The position numbers and the translations under genes are program-made. Positions 42,148-50,934 of a stretch of DNA of 64,000 bases are shown one piece after another. This DNA is from Pseudomonas sp. GV071 (lineage in GTDB: Bacteria; Pseudomonadota; Gammaproteobacteria; Pseudomonadales; Pseudomonadaceae): positions 310,001 to 374,000 of the forward strand of contig NZ_QAOJ01000006.1 of the NCBI RefSeq assembly GCF_003050835.1. Reading direction: 5' to 3'. Numbering within the stretch: position 1 is the first letter of the stretch; each line of letters opens with the position of its first letter. The notes under the pieces were generated by a model. It made no database searches and had not been told where the DNA came from. It saw only the letters and a list, made by a program, of their open reading frames with translations.

Positions 42148-42936
42148 TTGAATAATTCAAAAACCATCAGAAACAATAAAGGCGCTGCACTTCCGCTTTC
42201 GCGGCGTTATTGCAGGCCATGCGGAAGAGCCATTTCCGCTCTTTTCCTGTTGCTCGGTTTGAGCGCCATCAGCCAGGCCAGCGACACCTCTCGCCAGCAA
42301 GTGGAAAAGGCGTTGGCGCAACAGATGCAGCAGCTGATCACTCCGCTGGCCAAGCAGCAGGGCTGGCAAAAACCGCAGGTACAACTGCAACACGAACTGC
42401 CTGGCGCCCTGCCCGCCCAACCGTGCAGCCAACCCTTGTTGGTGACACGTAGCGGGGACGATCCATCGCCCCTGGCACGTCAGCGTTTCGTGCTGAGCTG
42501 CGCGGATGCGTCGGGCTGGAAGGTCAATGCCAGCACCTTGGCCACAGTGTTTGTGCCGGTGGTGTTTGCCCGTGTCGGGCTGGAGCGTGGGCAGGGCATC
42601 ACCGCTGGAGATCTGCAGCTGCAGCCGGTGAACATCGCCAAGGCGACGCGGGGGTATTTCAACCAGGTTGAGCAGGTGGTGGGCTTGAGTGCCAAGCGGC
42701 GCATTCGTGAAGGCCAGCAGCTGACGCCGGCGTTACTGACCGGGGCGGTGCTAGTCAAGCGCGGGCAGCAGGTGGTGATTCAGGCAAACCAGGATGGGAT
42801 TCAGGCCAAGGCGGTGGGTGAGGCGTTGGCAAATGGGCAGTTGGGGGATGTAATTCGGGTTAGGAATTTGGGCAGCGAGAAGGTGATTGAAGCCAAGGTG
42901 ATTGAAGCGGGGGTGGTGAGCAGTACGTTTAACTAG
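42148..42936 (+). CDS. flgA: FlgA, P-ring assembly chaperone
   Basis: The 262-residue protein has a signal-like N-terminus (AISALFLLLGLSAISQA) and the SAF/FlgA C-terminal domain: GLERGQGITAGDLQLQPVNI, IREGQQLTPALLTGAVLVKR, and the closing GDVIRVRNLGSEKVIEAKV. It helps FlgI assemble in the periplasm. No ATG is in frame; TTG at 42148 is used with low confidence. It is divergent from flgB. No flgM or flgN follows it, unlike most clusters. Confidence 0.88.
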   Translation: MNNSKTIRNNKGAALPLSRRYCRPCGRAISALFLLLGLSAISQASDTSRQQVEKALAQQMQQLITPLAKQQGWQKPQVQLQHELPGALPAQPCSQPLLVTRSGDDPSPLARQRFVLSCADASGWKVNASTLATVFVPVVFARVGLERGQGITAGDLQLQPVNIAKATRGYFNQVEQVVGLSAKRRIREGQQLTPALLTGAVLVKRGQQVVIQANQDGIQAKAVGEALANGQLGDVIRVRNLGSEKVIEAKVIEAGVVSSTFN

Positions 42937-43013
42937 TTACTGCTTCGCGGGGACTGTCACACAGCCAAGGAAGATCACCACTAAACGCCAAGCAAACCCA
43001 AACAGCAGAAAAC

Positions 43014-43038
43014 AAAAAACCCGCCGAAGCGGGTTTTT
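43014..43038 (+). terminator. Rho-independent terminator after flgA
   Basis: CCCGC-CGAA-GCGGG is followed by TTTTT and preceded by AAAAAA, so it may work in both directions. Confidence 0.88.
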
Positions 43039-43894
43039 CTCAGACCATCCCAACATCCTGTCGGCAGCCATCATGGCAATGGTCGATCGTCCCTGATCCT
43101 GAAGCACTCCCTGCGCTTCAGTGACGGGTATAGATTAAGAAACTTCCTACAAGCATAAAAGGCGATATCCGACCCACGTCTTGTAAGCCATTCGCTATAG
43201 CGAAGCGGCGACTCTCGCTTCCTCAGCAGAACCTAGCGCTCGCTCGGGCCAAAACCGGGCGTCCCTTGCACCCCATAGAACCCCGCCAGACGGCTCTACA
43301 CCGGCTTTTACACTGCTGCCCCACGAGCAGCACAACAACAATCTGCGCCATTTCACCTCGCCTGCACGGCACGATAGACCTGCCGCCTGGCCGATACGGC
43401 GTAAAAACCAACGCCGACCGTCTAAAAAAGCCCGCTTTGTCATCGTTTAGTAGCAGCAGGGACTTTTACTGCACAGCAAGTGTGCACAAATCGCTCTAGC
43501 GCCTGGGACGCTTGGGCTGCAGCGGGTAATTTCTCCGTTACAAACCGACCGTTGATCGGACGAACGAACGGAAAAAACCTTGAACAAAAGCAAAAAAAAC
43601 AATCCAACCAAAGTCGGGTCAAACCCTGACCAGGCGGTGCTGCAGTGGGATGTTTCGCACTGAAAAAACAGCGTTTTCCCTGATGTGTAAGGGACTTAAT
43701 ACAGTTCACAACTTTAAAGATAGCAGGTTGCCATCCCTGCAAAAGCCAGCTTATGCTCCGCCCCCGCTGCGCGCCGGTTAATTTTTTTTGAACTTTTCAA
43801 TAAAAATAAACCTAACGAAATCAGCTAGAAATCCTCGCTAATCGCGAGCGCCATGAAAGCGACACATTGCTTCGTTAGCATGGCATTTAGGTAG

Positions 43895-43910
43895 TGGCAT
43901 ATTTTGTGCT
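43895..43910 (+). promoter_or_regulatory. Possible sigma-54 promoter of the exopolysaccharide operon
   Basis: TGGCATATTTTGTGCT has GG and GC ten bases apart, with a fair -24 half and GTGCT at -12. Transcription would start near 43921, about 90 bases before the RfaH-like gene. Confidence 0.5.
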
Positions 43911-44009
43911 TTGTGGGAATTAGGTCCTGGAGCAGGTGCGTAGGCTTTTTCAGCGCACAGCCCCAGATATCTCAGCCAGCTTGATCTCGCGAAGTGGAGT
44001 GAACGGTCT

Positions 44010-44513
44010 ATGGAAAGACTCAGCACCACCCAGCCGGCCTGGTACCTCTTGCAGTGCAAAGCACGTCAAGACAGCCGCGCCGAGGACAATTTGCTCCGGC
44101 AGAATTATGTGACCTTCCGGCCGCAGTTGGTGACGCAACGCCTGTTGCGTGGCAAGCGCCAAAGCGTGCTCGAATCGCTTTTCCCCGGTTACCTGTTTAT
44201 CCAGTTGAGCCATGAGGACAACTGGTCTGCGCTGCGCTCCACACGCGGAGTCAGTCGCATCGTCAACTTCAACCACGGCCCCGCCACGGTCACCGATCAG
44301 GTGATCGAGCATTTGCGCGCGCGCTGTTCGGGGGAGATGCCCAGCCAGCTGTTCAAGCCGGGCGACAAGCTGCAAATCATCCAGGGGCCATTGAACACGC
44401 TGGAAGGCATCTTCCTGGCAATGGATGGCACCGAGCGGGTGATGATCCTGCTGCAGTTATTGAGTCGTGAACAACCTGTACGCGTGCCCTTGAGCCACAT
44501 CAAGAGCGCGTGA
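44010..44513 (+). CDS. RfaH-like specialised NusG-family antiterminator
   Basis: The 167-residue protein has an NGN domain with WYLLQCKARQDSRAEDNLLR, LFPGYLFIQLS and the RSTRGVSRIVNF stretch, followed by a KOW-like C-terminal domain (GDKLQIIQGPLNTLEGIF). RfaH binds the ops element in a paused transcription complex and lets RNA polymerase read through long surface-polysaccharide operons. Here an exact ops element lies 85 bases downstream, before the polysaccharide genes, so the operon seems to carry its own antiterminator and target. It may be fully in cis or act elsewhere too. Confidence 0.9.
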   Translation: MERLSTTQPAWYLLQCKARQDSRAEDNLLRQNYVTFRPQLVTQRLLRGKRQSVLESLFPGYLFIQLSHEDNWSALRSTRGVSRIVNFNHGPATVTDQVIEHLRARCSGEMPSQLFKPGDKLQIIQGPLNTLEGIFLAMDGTERVMILLQLLSREQPVRVPLSHIKSA

Positions 44514-44597
44514 AAAGACCGTTAAAACGCGTCACCGAAGCTGCTTTCACCACACTTACAGCCACAGCGTTATCAAGGACCATACGTGTAACCTTGG

Positions 44598-44609
44598 GGC
44601 GGTAGCGTG
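44598..44609 (+). promoter_or_regulatory. ops element (RfaH recruitment site)
   Basis: GGCGGTAGCGTG is identical to the core ops element of JUMPstart sequences. It sits in the leader between the RfaH-like gene and the first polysaccharide gene, in the sense orientation. The 39-base JUMPstart is otherwise not conserved. Confidence 0.88.
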
Positions 44610-44682
44610 GGGGAAAGGACCGTTTTTCCGAGGCTGGCCAGCATCGCCAGCTCTGCACCAGGCCAGCCCTGAAGGACATCCC

Positions 44683-45159
44683 ATGCGTGCCATCTACGCC
44701 ACCGCCCTGTTGTCTTTGCTGACCGTGAACGCAGCCCATGCCGACCCGCAAACCGTTGGCGCGCTTCAGGCCGCGCACGTGCCGCTGAGCATTAACCAGG
44801 TGCGCAGCCTCAGCGCCGCCACTGGCCAGAGCCTGGCGATTGCGCTGGGCAAATTGGCCAAGCGCTCCCCGGAAAACGCGGCGACCATTGCCTCGATAAG
44901 CGTCGCCATTCACCCGGAATTGGCCAGCGTCCTGGTGTCGGCATTGGTCACTGCCGCGCCGCAGCAACTCAACGAAATTCTCGCCGCAGCGATTGCCGTT
45001 ACCCCGGAGCAAGCCGCCGAGCTCGCCACCCTGGCGTCCGATCTGCAGCCCACCGCCGCCGGTGCGGCCAGCCTGAGCGTGGACAGCAGTGGAACCGGCG
45101 TACCCAGCACAGGCAACGCCGGCAGCGCCAGTAATCTGAACAGCGCCAGCCCGAGCTGA
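44683..45159 (+). CDS. Small secreted Ala-rich helical protein of the exopolysaccharide operon
   Basis: The 158 residues begin with a signal peptide (ATALLSLLTVNAAHA). They continue as an Ala/Leu-rich helical protein with repeated patterns (ASVLVSALVTAAPQQLNEIL, AAAIAVTPEQAAELATLASD) and a Ser/Gly/Asn-rich tail. No family was recognised. As the first structural gene after ops it probably helps export or forms part of the matrix. Confidence 0.7.
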   Translation: MRAIYATALLSLLTVNAAHADPQTVGALQAAHVPLSINQVRSLSAATGQSLAIALGKLAKRSPENAATIASISVAIHPELASVLVSALVTAAPQQLNEILAAAIAVTPEQAAELATLASDLQPTAAGAASLSVDSSGTGVPSTGNAGSASNLNSASPS

Positions 45160-45280
45160 TACACGGCACATAACTTGATGAAACCATTTGTAAATGCCGC
45201 GCACTAAGCGAAGCGGCACAGCTTTCTCGTATGCCCTGACGCGCGCCTCGCCGCAGGAATGAACACAGCAAGGACTTCGC

Positions 45281-46441
45281 ATGAAATCGATCCGTCGGCT
45301 AGCCCTCACGCTTGCAGCTCCGACCGTACTGCCCGCCTCGGCCTGGGCACTGGAACCACAAAGTGTCGACGTGTTCGGCCTGCAATTCACCCCGACCTTG
45401 GGCGTGAAGGAAAGCTACGACGACAACTTCCGCGAACTCGAACACGACAAACAATCGTCGTGGATCACCAGCATCAAACCGGCTTTCGAGCTGCTGGCCG
45501 AGGACCGCAACAGCGCGTACCGCCTGCGCTATGAAGCCAACAGCGAGATCTACCACGACGACTCCGATGCCAGTAACACCGACCACAAGGTGACGCTGGA
45601 CAGCATCATGGAATTCAGCGCCAGCCAGCGTCTCAAGCTGCAGGCGCAGTACCGCAAGACCGAAGACACCGGCGACACCGCCGTGGAAGATGAAAACGAC
45701 AAGTACCACTCCACCTCCGTCGGTGGCGTGTACACCCTGGGCTCGCAATCGGCGGCCAACCGCCTCGACCTCGGCGCCACCTACGAAGAACTGCGTTACG
45801 ACAACAGCGGCGACATCAACGCCGATGAAGAGCGCGACACCACCGCCGTCAACGCGGTCTGGTACCACCGCCTCGGCGGTTCGACCGAGTCACTGGTCGA
45901 GTTGCGTCACGCTGATTACGACTACGTGCTCAAAGACAGCCCGCGCAACAGCAAGGCCGATGCCGTGCTGGTCGGTGGCACCTGGGAAGCCACAGCGAAA
46001 ACCACCGGCAAGGTGCGTGTTGGCTACGAGAAAAAAGACTTCGATGACAGCAGCCGTGACGACCTCAACAGCCCGATGTGGGAGATCGGCGTCGACTGGG
46101 AACCGCGTACCTATTCCAAGGTCAGTCTCACCACCAGCCGCGCTTTCGATGAAGGTGACGACGGTTCGGATGCAATCAAGAACACCAGCACCATGCTGGC
46201 TTGGTCGCACGAATGGACCCCGCGGATCACCTCGAAGGTGTTTTATGAATTTGCCACGCGCGACTACGAAGGCCAGGACCGTTCGGACGACCTGTCCCGT
46301 TCGGGTGTAAGCCTGACCTACAAACCGCGCCGCTGGCTGGATGTCGCCTTGGGGTACACCTACAAGGACAACGACTCCAGCGCCGCCGATGAAAGCTACA
46401 CCCGTAACGTCTACATGATCAGCTTCACCGGCAGTCTCTGA
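45281..46441 (+). CDS. Outer-membrane beta-barrel protein (polysaccharide secretion)
   Basis: The 386 residues have a signal peptide (ending ASAWALEP) and alternating amphipathic strands with many Asp and Tyr, such as YRLRYEANSEIYHDDSD and LDVALGYTYKDNDSS. The end, RNVYMISFTGSL, is strand-like. It resembles the BBP2/EpsL-type barrels found in exopolysaccharide operons. It probably makes the outer-membrane pore for the polymer, complementing the short OPX protein encoded next to it. Confidence 0.8.
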   Translation: MKSIRRLALTLAAPTVLPASAWALEPQSVDVFGLQFTPTLGVKESYDDNFRELEHDKQSSWITSIKPAFELLAEDRNSAYRLRYEANSEIYHDDSDASNTDHKVTLDSIMEFSASQRLKLQAQYRKTEDTGDTAVEDENDKYHSTSVGGVYTLGSQSAANRLDLGATYEELRYDNSGDINADEERDTTAVNAVWYHRLGGSTESLVELRHADYDYVLKDSPRNSKADAVLVGGTWEATAKTTGKVRVGYEKKDFDDSSRDDLNSPMWEIGVDWEPRTYSKVSLTTSRAFDEGDDGSDAIKNTSTMLAWSHEWTPRITSKVFYEFATRDYEGQDRSDDLSRSGVSLTYKPRRWLDVALGYTYKDNDSSAADESYTRNVYMISFTGSL

Positions 46442-46452
46442 GCGATAGCAAC

Positions 46453-46484
46453 CTGAGTCGTACCTATATCTGAGTCGTACCTAT
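46453..46484. repeat. 15-base tandem direct repeat
   Basis: CTGAGTCGTACCTAT occurs at 46453-46467 and again at 46470-46484, two bases apart. The second copy runs into the start codon (483-485) of the OPX gene. It may be a slippage product and could affect translation of that gene. Confidence 0.9.
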
Positions 46485-47013
46485 GATCCGCAGAATTCTT
46501 GTTTCGCTGATGACCCTGATTGTTTGCCAACTGGCCCTCGCCGAAGGCGATGGTCAGTACAAGCTGGCCTCCGGTGATGTCGTGCGCATTGCCGTGTATG
46601 GCGAAGCCGATCTGAGCTTCGAGGAGGTTCGCCTGAACGACGCCGGCACTTTCTCCTACCCGTTTCTGGGGCAGGTCAAAGCACTGGGCAAAACCCCTAA
46701 CCAGATCGAAGAACTGATTGCCGACAAACTGCGTGACGGCTACCTGAAAGACCCCAAGGTCACGGTCAGCGTCATCACCTACCGCGAGTTCTATATCAGC
46801 GGTGAAGTGCAGAAACCCGGCGGCTATCCCTATCAACCCGGGCTCACCCTGCAGCGCGCCATCGCGCTGGCCGGCGGCCTGACCGAACGTGCATCGACCA
46901 AACGCGTGACCATCGTTCGTGGTAATGGCGAAACCCGCCAAGGCGAGAAAGCCACTCTCGAAACCGCCATTTTGCCTGGCGACACCATCACCATCGAGCA
47001 AGGTTTTTTCTGA
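46483..47013 (+). CDS. Short OPX (Wza-like) polysaccharide export protein
   Basis: The 176 residues have a signal peptide (VCQLALAEG; no canonical lipobox), a poly-export/PES domain (YKLASGDVVRIAVYGEADLS, FSYPFLGQVKALGKTPNQIE) and one SLBB domain (REFYISGEVQKPGGYPYQPG). Wza is about 380 residues with an outer-membrane helix; this form lacks it. The pore is probably the neighbouring beta-barrel. The gene overlaps the Wzc-type gene by one base. Confidence 0.9.
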   Translation: MIRRILVSLMTLIVCQLALAEGDGQYKLASGDVVRIAVYGEADLSFEEVRLNDAGTFSYPFLGQVKALGKTPNQIEELIADKLRDGYLKDPKVTVSVITYREFYISGEVQKPGGYPYQPGLTLQRAIALAGGLTERASTKRVTIVRGNGETRQGEKATLETAILPGDTITIEQGFF

Positions 47014-49247
47014 TGAACGATATCCAGCGCATCAACGCAGAACGCGTCATGCCCTTCCGAAATACCAACGAAGACGACGACGTCATCGACTTGGTGAAAC
47101 TCGGCAGCGTGCTCTGGCAAGCCAAGTGGAACATCGCCGCTCTGGTCGTCATCGTCACCATGCTGGCCGTGGTTGCGGTACTCAACATCAAGCCACTGTT
47201 CTGGGCCAGCGCCACCCTGATGATCGAGGAAAAGAATCCTCAGGTGCTGTCGTTCCAACAGATCTACGACCCGGCCGACACCACCAGCGAATACCTGCAA
47301 ACCCAACTGGGCTTGCTGCAATCGCGTGCCCTCGCCGAGCGCGTGGTGAATGAACTGGATCTTACCCGTCACCCGCTGTTCGACCCGCGCCAGCAGCCAC
47401 AACCACTGTTCAGCCTGCGCGGCATGATCAAATCGCTGGGCGTCGCCGAGTTCGCCCCTGGCCTGTTCCATGACGATGACAGCGGCCCCAGCGAACAAGA
47501 CATTTTCGATCAAGTCACCCAGCGTGTACGCGACATGGTCGGCGTGCAGTTGGTGGGCAAGAGCAAGCTGCTGGCGATCACGGTAGAAATGCCGGACGCC
47601 GAGCTGGCGGCAAAAATCGCCAACGCCTGGGCCAATGGTTTTATCGAAAGCCAACTGGACGCCAGCCTCGACATGTCGCTGGCCACCACCAGCTGGATGA
47701 ACTCCCGTCTGCAAGAGCTGCGCGGCAAACTCAAGGATGCCGAGAACACCCTGCAGGCATACCGCGAATCCGAAGGCCTGGTGGACGTCGACGGTGTCGC
47801 CACCATCAGTGCCAACGAGCTGTCGATGACCGGCAACCGCATGATCGATGCCCGCCGCGCCCGTGCCGAAGCCGAAAGCCAGTATCGCCAAGTGCAGGCC
47901 ATGAACTCCGGCGGCCTCGACCGCCTGGCCAGTGTGCCGGCCGTGCTCGGTCACCCGCTGATTCAACAGTTCAAAGGCGAAGTGGCCAAGGCCCAAGCCA
48001 AGGTCGACGAGTTGTCGCGTCGTTATGGCGACAAGCACCCGGCCATGGTTGCCGCGCGCTCTGACCTCGCCGCCGCTACCGCCAGCTTGCAGTCGCAGGT
48101 GGAACTGGTGGTCGCCGGTATCGAACGCAACTACCAACTGGCTCAAGCCAACGAAAGCTCGCTGAACAAGTCGTTCAACAGCAACAAGGCGCAGATCCAG
48201 GACATTTCGCGCAAAGAGTTCAAGCTGCGCGAGCTGCAACGTGAAGTCGACAGCAACCGCGTGCTGTACGAAACCTTCCTGACCCGCTTGAAAGAAACCG
48301 CAGCGACCTCGGACATCAACTCCTCGAACGCACGCGTGGTCGACAAAGCCATCGTGCCGATCAAACCGAGCAAACCACGCAAGTCGATGATCGTCTCGAT
48401 TGCCGCCGTGCTCGCGGCGGTGATGGGCATCGGCCTGACCCTGCTGTTCGAAGCCCTGAACAACACCTTCAAAAGCACTGACGACGTCGAGAACAAACTC
48501 AATGTGCCGGTGTTCGGGGTCATCCCGATGGTGGCGAAAAAGAAACGCCAGCAGATTGCGCACATGTTCGAGCAGAACGAGGACAAGCGTTTCTGCGAGT
48601 CGATCCGCACCCTGCGCACCAGCCTGGTGTTGTCTGACCTGGATACCCCGCGGCAGATCGTGCTGGTCACCTCCTCCGTTCCAGGCGAGGGCAAAAGCTC
48701 GATCGCCAGCAACCTGGCGTTCTCCATCGCGCACATCGAAAAAGTGCTGTTGATCGATGCCGACCTGCGTCGTCCGACCATGGCCCGCAACTTCGACTTC
48801 CCGGTCGGCACGCCTGGCCTGGCCAACCTGATTGCCGGTACCGCCAAGCTCGAAGACTGCATCCGCACTGTCGGCAACGTCGACATGATGCCGGCCGGCA
48901 TGGTGCCGCCGAATCCGCAGGAACTGCTGTCGTCGTCGCGCCTGACCAACATTCTCGACCTGCTGAAAACCCGCTACCAGCGTATCATCATCGACTCGCC
49001 ACCCACCCAGGCGGTCAGCGACTCGATGCTGCTGGCAACTATTTCCAACGCACTGTTGTACGTCGTACGCGCCGAAAGCACCTCGATTCCGATGGTGCAG
49101 AAAGGCGTGGGTCAGCTGCTGCAGAACAATGCACCAGTGACCGGTGTAGTGCTTAACCAAGTGGACCTGCGCAAGGCCAAACGTTACGGCTACAGCTACT
49201 CCAACTACTACGAAAACTACGGCGAAACGCCGCAACCACAGCGCTGA
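47013..49247 (+). CDS. Wzc-type polysaccharide co-polymerase with tyrosine autokinase
   Basis: The 744-residue protein has a Wzz domain with two membrane helices (near 45 and 470), long periplasmic coiled coils, and a BY-kinase domain. The kinase has Walker A SVPGEGKSS near 555, Walker A' LLIDADLRRP near 577 and a Tyr-rich tail (YGYSYSNYYENYG). It controls chain length and export through cycles of autophosphorylation. The phosphatase gene follows 176 bases later. Confidence 0.95.
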   Translation: MNDIQRINAERVMPFRNTNEDDDVIDLVKLGSVLWQAKWNIAALVVIVTMLAVVAVLNIKPLFWASATLMIEEKNPQVLSFQQIYDPADTTSEYLQTQLGLLQSRALAERVVNELDLTRHPLFDPRQQPQPLFSLRGMIKSLGVAEFAPGLFHDDDSGPSEQDIFDQVTQRVRDMVGVQLVGKSKLLAITVEMPDAELAAKIANAWANGFIESQLDASLDMSLATTSWMNSRLQELRGKLKDAENTLQAYRESEGLVDVDGVATISANELSMTGNRMIDARRARAEAESQYRQVQAMNSGGLDRLASVPAVLGHPLIQQFKGEVAKAQAKVDELSRRYGDKHPAMVAARSDLAAATASLQSQVELVVAGIERNYQLAQANESSLNKSFNSNKAQIQDISRKEFKLRELQREVDSNRVLYETFLTRLKETAATSDINSSNARVVDKAIVPIKPSKPRKSMIVSIAAVLAAVMGIGLTLLFEALNNTFKSTDDVENKLNVPVFGVIPMVAKKKRQQIAHMFEQNEDKRFCESIRTLRTSLVLSDLDTPRQIVLVTSSVPGEGKSSIASNLAFSIAHIEKVLLIDADLRRPTMARNFDFPVGTPGLANLIAGTAKLEDCIRTVGNVDMMPAGMVPPNPQELLSSSRLTNILDLLKTRYQRIIIDSPPTQAVSDSMLLATISNALLYVVRAESTSIPMVQKGVGQLLQNNAPVTGVVLNQVDLRKAKRYGYSYSNYYENYGETPQPQR

Positions 49248-49423
49248 TGTCTGGCGGACTTGTGACACTGAGTGGGGCCTTTTGACCACTTGCCGATGGA
49301 TCCGAACCTGCGCTCGACGCAGGTCATGGATCACCTGCCGATAACTTTTTAATCCGCCGCAAGCTGCCTGTTGTGCGCCCTGAAAAAGGCGCATGGCCTG
49401 CGTGAGCTTCGCCCGGAGGCGAC

Positions 49424-50170
49424 ATGATTGACCTGCATTCACACTTGCTGCCAGGCATCGACGACGGTGCCGCTGACATGAACCAGGCCCTGGAGCTGGC
49501 TGCGCACGCGGTTGCCTGCGGCACCACCCACATGGTCTGCACGCCCCACTTGCACCCGGGCCGCTACAACAACAGCAAGACCAGCATCAGTGCCGTGGTC
49601 GAGCGTTTTGCCGTGGCCTTGAGCAAGGCCGGCATTCCTCTGCAGGTCAGTGCAGCGGCCGAAGCGCGGTTTGATTCGGACCTGATCAACCTGGCCCTGC
49701 GCGGCGAATTGCCGTTCCTCGGCGAGTGGAATGGGCGCAACGTGCTGCTGCTGGAATTCCCCCACCAGGAGATTCCGGCGCAGGCCGACAAGCTCACTGC
49801 CTGGATGCTGAAGAACAACATCCAGCCGCTGATTGCCCACCCCGAGCGCAACAAAAGCCTGATGGGTGGCAATAACTACAAACGGATTGAACCTTTCCTC
49901 GCTCAAGGCTGTTTATTGCAGGTCACGGCCGGTTCGGTTGCCGGCGATTTTGGCGCCGCTGCGCAGGAATTGGCCGAACGTTTTCTACTCGCCGGGCAGG
50001 TCACGATTCTCGCCAGTGATGCACACAACATGAAACATCGTCCGCCTAACTTGTTACCTGGCCTCGCCCACGCCACCGAATTGCTCGGTGAGTCGGCCGC
50101 CCGCCTGTTGGTGGACGACAACCCGTGGCGCATCGCCCGAAGCCATTTTGCCAACGCGAGTGCTGCATGA
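49424..50170 (+). CDS. CpsB/YwqE-type PHP-family tyrosine phosphatase
   Basis: The 248 residues belong to the PHP metal-dependent family: MIDLHSHLLPGIDDGA, MVCTPHLHPGRY, PLIAHPERNK and ILASDAHN supply the metal-binding residues. It should dephosphorylate the Wzc-type kinase. GGAGG precedes the ATG, and the stop overlaps the next gene (ATGA). Confidence 0.93.
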   Translation: MIDLHSHLLPGIDDGAADMNQALELAAHAVACGTTHMVCTPHLHPGRYNNSKTSISAVVERFAVALSKAGIPLQVSAAAEARFDSDLINLALRGELPFLGEWNGRNVLLLEFPHQEIPAQADKLTAWMLKNNIQPLIAHPERNKSLMGGNNYKRIEPFLAQGCLLQVTAGSVAGDFGAAAQELAERFLLAGQVTILASDAHNMKHRPPNLLPGLAHATELLGESAARLLVDDNPWRIARSHFANASAA

Positions 50171-50934
50171 ACGATCTGGCCGTAGAACAACCCCGCAGCC
50201 GCGAACGGCGCAGCAACCGCCAGCCGCCGAAGCCGCAGAGCACCACCCAGCGAGTCCTTACGGTGGTGTGCCTGGCCGGTGCCGTGGCCTTGCTGCTGCC
50301 GGCTGGCGAAATGGCCCTGGCGGGCCTGGCCAGCTACCGCGCCGAACTGGCTGTACAGCGCTGGCACAAGACCAACGTGGCACCCACTGAACAGAAATGG
50401 CAGGCCGCCCTCAACGCTGCACAACAGGCTGAACGTTTCAGCCCGGTGGCCAGTGGCACCTACCTCGATCAACTCGGCCAGGTGTACGCCTGGCAGGCCT
50501 TCGACCAGCCGGTTGGCGCCGACAGCGCCCGCCCCTCGCGCCTGCTGGCGGCCCAGGCGTTTCGCCAGGCTGCTGCGGCACGCCCGACCTGGCCGAACAC
50601 CTGGGCGCACCTGGCCCATAGCAAATACGCCCTGGGCGAGTTCGATGCCGAATTCGCCCACGCACTCAACCAAGCCAACCATTGGGGCCCTTACCGCCCC
50701 GATGTGCAGCTGGAACTGGCAAGCATTGGCCTACGCGCGTGGCCAATGCTGAACCACCAACAACGCGTGAACGCTGTCACTTCTGCACGCCAAGCCATGG
50801 ATAGCACCAACGAAGCTGCGAAATCACTGTTCGCCCTCGCCCAGACCAACGGTCTGGACCAGACGCTCTGCATGAGCGCCACCGACGAGAGCGCATGGAC
50901 CCGAAACTACTGCACGCGTGGAGGTAACCGCTAA
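50167..50934 (+). CDS. VpsP-like membrane-anchored exopolysaccharide operon protein
   Basis: The 255 residues contain a basic N-terminus, one membrane helix (VVCLAGAVALLLPAG, about 37-55) and a periplasmic helical TPR-like part (WQAALNAAQQAERFSPVASG, RPTWPNTWAHLAHSKYALGE). It resembles VpsP-type proteins of other exopolysaccharide operons. It probably supports assembly of the export complex. It overlaps the phosphatase gene by four bases and abuts the sugar transferase gene. Confidence 0.72.
   Translation: MNDLAVEQPRSRERRSNRQPPKPQSTTQRVLTVVCLAGAVALLLPAGEMALAGLASYRAELAVQRWHKTNVAPTEQKWQAALNAAQQAERFSPVASGTYLDQLGQVYAWQAFDQPVGADSARPSRLLAAQAFRQAAAARPTWPNTWAHLAHSKYALGEFDAEFAHALNQANHWGPYRPDVQLELASIGLRAWPMLNHQQRVNAVTSARQAMDSTNEAAKSLFALAQTNGLDQTLCMSATDESAWTRNYCTRGGNR

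Larger units (their letters stand above)
42937..44009. other. Long AT-rich intergenic region between flgA and the exopolysaccharide operon
   Basis: Over 1 kb carries no convincing gene. It contains a terminator after flgA (43014-43038) and a stretch with an inverted pair CTACAAG...CTTGTAAG (about 43147-43190) beside a TATAGATT sequence. It then has a very AT-rich part (about 43770-43820) and a small hairpin CTCGC-N5-GCGAG near 43833. A sigma-54-type element at 43895 precedes the RfaH-like gene. A small RNA cannot be excluded. Confidence 0.6.

Noticed and set aside
43140..43195. Possible Gac/Rsm-type small RNA promoter
   Set aside because: Only half of the TGTAAG-N6-CTTACA box is present, and no run of GGA hairpins follows.
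43195..43443. Possible small genes in the gap before the polysaccharide operon
   Set aside because: Short frames on both strands overlap each other and lack ribosome sites and recognisable domains.
46833..49442. An 869-codon open frame opposite the Wzc-type gene
   Set aside because: It is a shadow frame; the Wzc-type gene on the + strand has complete Walker and Tyr-cluster motifs.
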